NCBI RefSeq assembly: GCF_000485595.1
Contig: NW_014577447.1
Location: 196,465-260,464 of the forward strand
Reading direction: 5' to 3'
DNA: 64,000 nucleotides
DNA from: Priapulus caudatus
Lineage: Eukaryota; Priapulida; Priapulimorpha; Priapulimorphida; Priapulidae
The position numbers and the translations under genes were made by a program. Shown piece by piece: positions 24,701-36,200 of the stretch (position 1 is the stretch's first letter; every line of letters begins with the position of its first letter). The notes under the pieces are model-generated. The model did not search any database, was not told where the DNA came from, and saw only the letters and a program-made list of their open reading frames with translations.

Positions 24701-27700
24701 AAATATGATCAAGGTCAAGGTCAAGGTAAAATAAAGCTGCAGTGATGTGGTTTTGGTACGCGACACACATTCTCCCCAAGATGTGTAAGTATACCAAGTT
24801 TGGTAGCGCTAGGTAATTAGGGGGCCGAATTATAGGGCGGAAGGAAATATGATCAAAGTCAAGGTAAAGGTAAAATAAAGGTCGTAGTGACCTGGTTTTG
24901 GTACGCACCATACTTCTCCCCAAGATGTGTAAGTATACCAAATTTGGCAGCGCTAGGTCAATTGGGCCGAATTATAGAGCGGAAGGGAAATATGATCAAG
25001 GTCAAGGTAGGTCAAATAAAGGTCGTAGTGACCTGGTTTTGGTATGCTGCGCACCTTCTCCCAAGATGTGTAAGTAGACTATGTTTGGTCACGCTAGGTC
25101 AATTAGGGGTCGAGTTATAGAGCAGGAGGGAAAGTGTCTGCGGCGCGCGGCGGCTGACAGACATGAAACCATAGTATCTCCGCCGAATTCATCGCAGGGG
25201 ATACAATAATAATATATATATTAACCGAACATTCAAAATGTCATGAACCACTTCGCTTCTACAGAAATGCTAACAGAGCAGGTGACCTTGGTGCTAGATG
25301 ACGTCTACTGCTAGTGAGTACCCTAGACTCAGGCTGTCAGGGCAGGGTCTGGAGCCACAGCTGGAATTCTCACCATCGCGTGCTGGAGTTTGCACCCATC
25401 TGCCCAACGCGGCCGGCATTGAGCAGAGGTGAAAGTCAGCAATCCTTCGTGACTTCCCCATCGAGTTCTACTGTCTGGAAATGGATCGTCAGTACCTGGA
25501 GGATGAACAGGTGCGTGGTATTCAATACAGTGTGGTAGAGGCAGGTGAATATTAGACGTTGTTTGGACAGTGCTTACACGTTCCTTACAAGGTTCTGTAC
25601 ACATTCTTTGAACAGTTTTACACATTCCTTACGAGGTTGGATACGTTGTTGTACAGTTGTACGGTTGGACATGCTTGTTAGTTCCATACGAGGTTCGTTA
25701 CATATGTTCTTTGGACAGTGGTAGGCAAATGTGCAGCAGCAGTGATGTCTGAATACGTAGTAATACATGTGTAGTGCCATAATACATAAGGTTTGATGGT
25801 TTGTGAGCTTCTATGTTCGTGTAAGTGGAGTGGTATGCATGAATTATAGGTGCACATAGATTACACGACAACCTGCATATTCCCTTTAATCAATCACCTT
25901 AGAAAACATCAGGGAAATCTCTAGTGATAACGAATTATGTCCTACGTTATGAAGCATTTTCGAAGATGCGAATAGTCATTTGTCATAAAGAAGCCCGGCG
26001 GCAAGCACGACTGGAGTGTGGTTCCATGGTGTACATACATGAGAATGTTTCGCGGATCGCGGATTTCCGCTTTTTAAATTTTTTTCCCAAGCATAATGAG
26101 AAATTGCTTAATTCGGGTAGATCCGTTGTGAACGAAGTGGGGTGGGGTGGGGCGGGGGTGGGGGTGGGGGGGGTTGAGGTTAGTCCAATAGATTGACAAC
26201 TCTAAATCCATTCTCCGGTACTCTCAGAATGCACCAGTTTAGCTTTAAAATTGTAAAATTTTCCACGAGAGTGGGCACATTATGTTCACTATGTGGGATA
26301 CTAATATCAATTTGGAATACCTAGTAAGATACCTAGCTAATACTAGAAGCTAGTAATCTACTTGGATACAATTAAGATACTTAAGATATGAAAATTCAAA
26401 TTTTGGGTCCTATAACTGGAGGAAATTTTATCAAATTAAATGGGGTTTTATATGCCCAGGAAAACTCAGGATTGCTCTCCTGCGTTCATTTTTAGCTCAT
26501 CTGACGAAGTCAGATGCAGCTTGTAGAATTGCATGATTGTCCGTGCGTCCGTCCCTCCATCCGTGCGTCAACAGTTGGGAACAAATCTTAACCGCTCGAC
26601 GTACGGTCACGATATTTGCGACGTCGGGGGGGGGGGATCGTCAAAAGGAGTCAGGATAACAAATGTGGTGGTCAAGGGTCAATTAAAGGTCAAGATGTGT
26701 AAACGGAGGGGGAATATTTCCCTCTTAACTTAATGTATAGGAGGAGATACGGAATTGCGGCACAAATCTGAACGGCTCGACCTATGCTCTTAATATTTGG
26801 TGTATAGTGTGATGGGCAGGAAACCCATCACCAGAGCGAAATTGGAGGTCACAGGTCAAAGGGCAGGGGGAAAGGTGAGATATCCGACATTTTCTGAGGA
26901 CATGGTCTAATGGACACAGTGAAAAACTTTTTGCTTTCAGCGCTGACCTACCATTTTTATCACTTTATTGAAACGAGCATGAAATGTGCTTTCCACTGAC
27001 GTGCGAATAGTAAGTGTCTGATCACCTTTTGACCATCAAGAGGAGGGCTAAACATGGATTCCTGAACTGCCTCAATGATGTCACAGTGTTCTCATATTCA
27101 TGGCACATCCATAATCTAGAAAGCCAATAAGCCTGGGTAGCCGAACGCCTACAGCACAGGCGTAATGGCTCAAAGGTCGTTGGATCGAATCCCATCAGAT
27201 TTTTTAGTATTTACCTGTTTTCTGTATTTTTCTATCTTTATCCATTTAACTATTTTTTTTCCAATTAACGGAAATATTTACATGATTTATTTACAACAAT
27301 TTTTAACAACAAATAATTTTTACAACAATTTTTTTTTTTTTAAATAGGGTTAGGGTTAGGGTTAAGGTCACAATGCACCATAAAACAGGAGTTTCAGGCA
27401 CGCGATTTGTATCAACCAATGGGATTTGGGAGGTATGCAGAATGCAGAAGGTTGCTGAAATGATGTGTACGCAACTGCGTATCTGCATATCTGCGCCTAA
27501 CAAAGGTGTCACTACGCACGACTTGAATCTGACAAATTTTTGAATCACACACTTTTCCACTTTTTTGGTCATTCACTGCTCTCATGTATAGGTGTATCTT
27601 CCAGGGCCTCAGCAAAGATAACTGAAGCCATGTTAGCAGTGAGCAACTAGTTTTAACTCGTTATAGTGTTATCAGGTTTTTCTAATGACACAAGGTTAGT

Positions 27701-30251
27701 GATTCCCAGCGCAATATATGGTAGTAAAGGCATTAGGCTAGCCGATCCAGTCCTGCAATTCCCCTATATTAAGAGATGAATGTCAAGAGGTGACCATATA
27801 TCACTCTGTATATATGTATATAGAGATGTCATATATATATCCGTATATATGACTATATCAAGAGATGAACCGTATGCACGGATTGCTGGGTTTTTCTCAT
27901 CCGCGCACGAGCGTTCTAACGCGCGATTCCATCGTCGGCTGCAGATGCTGCGCATGATGCCGGAGTATTCCGAATCGCCGCACCTCCTGCTTCCTCCGTG
28001 GGAGCCCGGCGGCAAGTTCCCGCCGGAGATCGTCGAGTACTGCGCCGCCAAACGCCACTGCCTCGCCGCCGACGACCCCGACGACCCCGACGCGATCCCC
28101 TGCGAGCCGACGCCGGCGGGTGCGCTGTCGCCGGCGGAGCTCGCCGTCGCCGCGACACGTCGGCGTCGACAGCGTCGGCGGAGGCACAGGCGAGCGCGCG
28201 ACGTCGCGGCGTCGCTGTTATCGTTCACGGCGCGCCGACGTCGGGCAAGACGGCGTGCGCGGCAGCGCTGGCCGCGCGGTACAGCGCGGCGGTGGTCAGC
28301 GTCGACGTGACGGTGATGGAGGCGGTCGCGGCGCGGGCAACGGCGGCGGGACGCGCGGCGTGGGAGGCATGCGCCGCCGCGAGCCACGTGAAGAAGGAGC
28401 ACGAGAGGGAACTCGAGAAGATGGTCATCGAGGGATTCGGCGGCAAGGTGGTGCCCGGCTCGGGTGAGTCGGGAGTCGCGTTCACTTGTCGAGATCGTCG
28501 GAAGCTTTTTCTACTACGCGATAAATCCTTATAAGTTCTTCCTTATAAGTTTAATGTCTTTAACTTAAAGTAATTATGCTCTTGCATTTATTTCACAAAA
28601 CCGTTATCTTCTTTGCGATGAATTATTTCAATTTTGAGTCTTAAAAACTTAATACTGAATTGTACGGTATATGGTGTTTAATTGAGGATTTCTCTTGAAG
28701 TGAGAAGTTTTTAATATCTAAATTAAATTTTCAATGACAAGACTCTTGAAATCCTTCACTCAGAGGAAATCCTTCACTCATGTGGCTTTTAATGACGAAT
28801 CACATCACCTTGCATTATTACGTACACAGCAAACAAGTACTGTTAAAATGCACCGCATATTTAGTACATATATTTACTCTATATACTATATACTGTAGTC
28901 CCCGTGTGCTGACTTGCTTTTGGTGGCTACCTGTAAACGACAGTCAGATGTATCAGTCCGTCTCGTGATTGCAGGTGTATCCACGCCGAGCTCGCGCAAG
29001 GCGAGTAACCTGAGTGCGAGCCAGGTGCAGAAGAAGGTCTACAAGGATTCGAAGGAGGCGGCGGGCGGTGGAAAGAACCAGTCGGCCATCGACGAGAACG
29101 CCATCGCCATCGACAACATGGTGGCGCCATCGTCGCAGCCGCTGCCGATACTCGACGAGTTCGGAAACGCACTGTACAGCTGCGCGCTGCCCGAGAGCGT
29201 GCTCGCTGACATACTAGCTGATAGGCTGCAGGTTCGTGCATACTATCTTCATGCTAGCTTTATGATACGTGCAGCGAGCAATGTCGATAGGCACGAGCCA
29301 TGGACATTACAGTGTCATTGGAATATCATGAACAATGATATCGTGTCACGAGAACATTATGTAACCATGTATTACTGTTACAAGTCACTTGTGATGATGG
29401 CAATGATGATGAGGATGAAAATAATATTAAAAAACAAACAAACAAAAACAAAAAAAGCTGCTCAAGTTAAGCTCAAACACATTCTCATATCCATTAGGGT
29501 ATACTTATCATCAAAAAACATCCTTAATACAGCGCATTCAAACAAAAGTATCGCTGCTTTTATTGAGTCCCTAATAGCTACCTACTGATGGGCATCTGAC
29601 GTAACAGCAAGCCTGTGCCGATCTTGTCGCATCTAAGCTTGGTCGCTGTGTTATTCCCCACAGCAACCCGACTGCTACAGAGGGGTCGTGTTTGACAGCC
29701 TGCAGACGCTGTTTTCGAGTCACCCTTCGAGCACCGTCACCGCTGTGCTGAAGGCCATCAACAACCGTAAACACATCCACTTCCTCACGCTGCACTTCGA
29801 CGAGAACAAGCTCAAGCAGAAGCAGCAGCTCGAATGGGAGCAGAAAGGTACGCGAATTCACCAGCGCACAAGTACATGTACGTCGTTCATCCTCTACGCG
29901 TGCCACGACGAAAATGTAGTGAACAAAAACTTCGTTGTTGCTTACATATCATGATAAATATAAATTCATGCATTAACACCATATATATATATATCAGGAG
30001 CGTATAATGACAAAGGAGTAAGACAGCGATTTGGTACTGATTTCACTACATTTTTTGTCGTACGAGTTCGATTTGAATAAAAATACAAATGTATACAAAC
30101 ATGAGCTTCTTTTGTTCACTGGTCCTTATTCTATCTTCCGGTAGTATTACAAACCACGTAGCTTCCTTCGTTTTGACATAATTCGTACTTTTCTAAGNNN
30201 NNNNNNNTCTGTCTCTCTGTCTCTCTGTCTCTCTGTCTCTCTGTCTCTCTG

Positions 30252-30294
<43 letters not shown>

Positions 30295-33200
30295 TTCTCT
30301 CTCGCACACGCACTCTCCCCCTTTCTCTCACGCACGCACACACGTGTGTATGTATGTATAAATAATATTATAATAATTAGTAGGTATAAATTATACATGA
30401 ATTTATCCATATTCTGTTTCTACATTTCCCATAGTATCCAGAAGTAATCCACAAGTAGTTTCCACAAGTAATCCATATTTTCAAGCACATTTAAATATGG
30501 GTTATGCATGCACACCCGTTGTGGGCAGTGTCTCAGCTCATTATGCTGTACGCTTTTGCACGTGATGTGTGAAGACTCAAGGATGAGGAAAACTCGGACA
30601 ACATGGCCTGTTTCAACATCGTCAACAACAGCATGACGAAGACGGAGGTGAACATTTGCTTCCAGAAGGACGTCACGGGTAAGACGTTCCTGCTTGAGCA
30701 ATCCACCCCGCTCTTACAACCAGGAGAGAACCACATCACGCTGGAACCAGGCGAGTCGAAGGTAATGGCAGGGCCGTATTATAACGTGAGTGGTGCACCG
30801 GACACTGTGCCCTGGACGTAAAATAATTTGGTGAAAATTCATTGACTGTTAATGATCTTGATTTTGGATTTGTGTGAATTATTATGTGCATTAGACATTT
30901 CGATGGCAGACTATCTTTGTTTAATTCAACAGATTTTTTGGTAGTTTTACATAATTACCCGTTATGATATGATCTTCATCTAATTTAATTGTATTTTAAA
31001 AATAAGTTACACAGTCAATTCTTTGAACATAGTGGATTATCAAGTTATATTTATATTTCAGTAATTTTTTTAGTGTGTACAGTATGATAAACTATAGTAC
31101 CCATAATTCGTGTTTTAGTATGTTTTGGTGTCATTTTTGTTTTTTGATTTTTGATTTTTGATGCATTAACCTCCAGCTTTAGTGGGAACGTAGGAACACA
31201 AACAGCTAAGGAATGCTATCACAAACCCACGTATGTAGCTATAATCAGGTTCAGATGCTATGCCTCCATTGGAGGACACACACACACTCACGCACGCACC
31301 AAGCATGTACGGACGTACACACACACACATAAATAAATAAATATATATATATATATGCGCTCAGGCTATATACGGTATTACCTTTTTCCAGCCTGTGCGT
31401 CTGTGGGCGTACCCAAAGTCGGTCGACATGGAAGAGGAAGTATTGCTGTGCTGTGTGAAGGACAATCCTGAGGTCGTCCGCTTTCCCATCTGTTGCCGGG
31501 GACTACGGCCAGAGCTGACCATCATCAAGAAGATGCTGTCGTTCGACAGAGTACTACTACACAGGTGAGTTAACGAGGCATCTTCATTAGATTGCTACTA
31601 CACAGGTGTATCAGGTGAGTTAAGGAAGTGTCTTCGTTAGAATAAGGCTCTACGGGTGAGCTAACGAGGCACCTTCCTTAGGTGTGCTGCTACACAGTAA
31701 AGTTAATAAGTCATCTTCCTTAGGTGTGCTGCTACACAGGATAGTTTACAAGTTATCGTCATTAGCATGCTTCTACACATGTGAATTAACGAAATACTGT
31801 TACTTATTTCAGAAAGGAAACCAAGACACTCTACCTTAAAAATCAGACTCAGCTGCCATTCCGCTGGAAATTGTCTGGCCAAGAAACGCTAGGTGAAGAC
31901 TTTACATTTCCCGTTGATAGCGGAGTGGTGGAACCATTGTCAGAGTTTGCCTTGCACGTGAATTTCCGTGCAGTAAAGCCTTCGATTGTGAAAAAAGCCA
32001 TTCGAATCGAGGTTTGTCTATATCTTCAATAAAATTTAAATTTTATGCTGGTATTCTAACGCATATCTGATATCACACTGATGTTTTTTGTACTTGGCTT
32101 TTTACTGTGCACAATCAATATGGCATCATATCACATTGTTGTCAATGTGAAGAGTTCAGGTTAGTTACCTTGAGTTTTTATTAGATATTTATTACGGATA
32201 TTTTTTGTAGGTATTCGACATGGACCAGATTCTTGGTCTAGTACAAACTGAGAACATTCAAATCCAGGCAGAAGGCTATGACGTTGCTTTGGATATGACT
32301 TTTCCAAAAGGCAAGGGTGCAGTGTTTAGACAGTTTAGTGGCTTCTTATAACAAATCGCTTGCCGCCTAACAGTGCATCTCGAAACAGATTCTAGACAAC
32401 TCGTCAACAAGCTTTGTCAGACATTTTGTCTTATAGTGATAAACTTCACAGGCAAACCTAACCATGACCTTGACTATAACTTCATTGCCTGTAATTCACA
32501 AGTGTGCTCTGTGGTCTATCACCCTGGCCTAGTGCTGTATGGTACGTGATTCCACTGGGTTAGCACCCAGGGGGCCTGTTGTCAGAAACAAAATTAGTCT
32601 TAACATTAGTCTTAACATTACCCTGTTCTCATAGACCTGACCTCTATACATTGCATATGAGGAACTCCTAACTTTACCCTGTTTCTGTCAATGGTCTCAA
32701 AGAAAAAGTTCATGTTAACACCTAATCTTGTTTCTGATGACCTGCCCCAAGGCTTTTGGCGGAGATAGTTGCCTCATCGGTATTATACAGCCACACTATA
32801 TAGTCTACCAGCAAGATTCATCATGAAACACGACAGACTATAGTTCACTGCAGCACGCGATGGTAATGCTAGCTGTACTGCTACTAGTCACTTGCTTGCA
32901 CAGGCACGGATGGCGGTCTGGATTTCTCCACCACGCGGGTGTTTGACGACTCCAAACAGTCGTGCTCACTGAAGAACAAGGGCAAGTACGAGATCGGATT
33001 CAGCTTCCAGTGGCAGACGACCGATCTGCTCATCGACAATTTAGAAGAAATGTTCTCCGTCGTGCCCGCCAGGGGGAGCCTCGGGCCGAACGACAGACCT
33101 TTGCAGGTTATTTTTTAATCATGTTCGTCTTGTTCGACCGTGTCTTTGGGCTTGCACTGCACTGTTGAGGGCTATCATGGATCGGGTATTGATATGCTGG

Positions 33201-36200
33201 GGTTAAGCATTGCTACTAGATGTATGGTCTGCATAGGTTTAACAGGTCTATAATGTCGCATGATTGCAGGTTTCGTTCGTGTTCAGACCAACACATGTGG
33301 TGATCATCAAAGAGGAACCTATACTGAAATGTTTTATCATCGAAACAAACCTTGGCCAAGATGGACAGACGGTGGCCTGCATTCCTATTAAGATTAGTGC
33401 CAAATCAACTTTTAGCAGGTAAAGCAAAGTCACCAAGGTATCTTAACATAATATGGTAAGGTCATTATATGTCTACAGACACAATTTAATAGCTTGGCAT
33501 ATGTAATATGATCCCATAAACTCATACCCTTGACTCACGTGACATGAATGTATATAAATCTTCATATGTTATAAAAATGCATTATTTTAGGATTAATTAG
33601 TTGAATAGAAATTAGCTAAACCTTGGTAGATCTTCAGGTGGCAATTTCAGAATAAATTGTAGCATTGCAGTAACATTGTGCACTTCATTCTGAGTTGTGA
33701 ATTTAGCCCAGTCATTAATACTCGCGATTGCCTGTCTATTAAGATCGCCGGGCTAAAATCTTCTTGTCTTGCCTTTCTTGTCTTATATAGAGGCTTTCGT
33801 CATCTACCTGTTATTATTGTAGTCGTTTATAATTTAGTGTCTATGTGTATTGTTCTTGTATTTGTTTAATTAACCACGACGACTGTCATTATCTTTCGCT
33901 TATAATTATTATGTGTAGATTTTATGTACAATGCTCTCTTCGAGTAGCATACAATCAAAGTGTATAATACACATAGTGGACACATAATTCTATACATATT
34001 TTTATAATACAATATATGATATAATGTAATGTAATGTGATATAATTTAATATAATATAATGAAATGTAATGTAATATAAAATAATATAATGTAATGTAAT
34101 ATAATATAAAATAATATAATGTAATATAATATAATATATGCATATATATATAAACAGGTATGGGATTGTTCCCACCAACGACACCCACTTCGGTGCGCTG
34201 GCCGTCGGAGCCAGGAAGGTGAAAACCTTCAGCATTGAGAACACAGGCGAGTTTGACTTCAAGTACACGATCAGCAAGCTGGTTCGCATCGATACTCCCA
34301 TCCGCCAGAGGGCGCTACCCGAGGAGGCGCGGCCGCCGCGGTCGCGGGAGGGCGTTGGGTCGGGGAAGCGTGTCGCGCGTCGTGATTCGCTGTCATCGAC
34401 GGCCGGCACGCAGCAGCTGGGCACGCCGAAACCTGCCGTGAACAAGCAGCTGAGGTGCGTGTCCGCCACCGCCGCTACCCGCATTTGTCGGCCACCTGTC
34501 TATAGCAGCCGGCCACCTATCTATAGCAGCCGGCCACCTGTCTATAGCAGCCGGCCATCTATCTATAGCAGCCGGCCACCTATCTATAGCAGCCGGCCAC
34601 CTGTCTATAGTAGCCGTGTAAAATTCCAGTCGTTGAAAAATATCGGTGATTCAGCCGTTGTACAGAATGGCCACATTCTCAACGCAGAGTGGCCACTGAT
34701 TTTGTATCCCTTGAATGGGCTCTGACTGCATATAACAGCCATCATCTGTTTTATGGAGCGGTCACTACAGCAGTACTGCCTATCATGCTGATCAAAAAAG
34801 AAACTCACAAAAATGCGTTTACTGATCATATATTACTTTGTAACAAATCATTGTGCGTTTATTAATGTCTAAGGTTATTTTATTTGCTGTTGATTAGACG
34901 TGCTATCTATATACATTGTATACCTTGCATGGTAAAATCCAAAATTCCTGTATAATGAGATCATGCACCTTATGGGTTAAATACCCCTTGTACAGGTTTG
35001 ACTATGCTGTAAACTCACTCAGTAGTGCTCATAAGGTGTGCAGCTGGGCTTTAGTTTGTGCTGGTTGACATTTGTTCTGTTAGACAGTGGTGCTGTTGGG
35101 ACAGATTGTGACTGGATGTGGATTTTATTTACATTGCAGACCGGCACAGGATCTGATTACGACCCAGAGTAGGCTTATTCTCGGCATGTTCACCATACAG
35201 TCAGCGTTCGGCACGGTATATCCTGGTCAACAGCAAGTAGTCAATGTCGAATGTGCACCTGAGGCTGTGGGTTATTCAGAAGAGGTATGTGGGCGACCTT
35301 GAATGAAGCGAATATCAGACGGAATCGAAATTCTCTGGATGGGTACAAAATTTTGCTGGCATAAATATACACAGTCATTGCAGCATTTCAATGAGATAAT
35401 ACATTCATAGTTTGTAAACGGCATTTTCATTAAAAAGTTGTCAAAGCGATATATGGTTTTGGCTATCATTCTTAGTCTAATACTGTGTGCTTGATGCAAT
35501 GCAGGAGTTGGCTGTCAACATTACCGACAGAAACCCTGATGATTATCCATACGGAATACCATACAAGCTGATAGCAGATGCATGTGTTGCCAGCATAAAC
35601 ACCACTGATGTTGGCGACATCTTTGAAGAACACATGGTCTGCAAGAGCCTGGCCGTGTTTGAGAGGTTCAGCCAGGTGTGCTTTATTAAATTATCATTCA
35701 AAATACGACTTGTAATTGATTTCAGGTGTAGATGTTTCCATCTGGGTATAGTTTCTGAATGAATTGATGTAATTATTTGATTTACAATGTGGTTATCGTC
35801 GTGAATCTATATGTATATTGAATATACAAAACGCATCAGTTCACAGTAATATCCAGTAAACTTTCACTGATTTACTAGGTTTTCACTATCTTGTGTTTTA
35901 TTTATTATTTTATATTATTATACAAATTTGGATGCTTTAAACAAATATAGACAGTCCAGCTAGCAACTGTTATGATAGGTTAGCAGTATATAAGATAACA
36001 GGAAAGACGTTAGCAAAGCAGTATTGACTAACCTTGTGACTACTTTTCAGGGACGTGATAGTAGTGGTGGAGTGTATTGCGAAGAGGAGGGTCGGTTTGT
36101 TTTTAGAGGAGTCACTGTGGGCAAGAAACAAATGGCACGCTTCAAGATCACTAATATAAGCAAGGTGTATATTACATGTCTATGTGTCACTCGTCAAAGT

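Larger units (their letters stand above)
29848..30581. other. interval between HYDIN exons 30 and 31 (incomplete)
   Basis: Holds the 10-N gap and a CT simple repeat. Expected coiled-coil exons are absent and the phases at the two sides (1 out, 0 in) do not match, so coding sequence is missing from the assembly. Confidence 0.8.
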
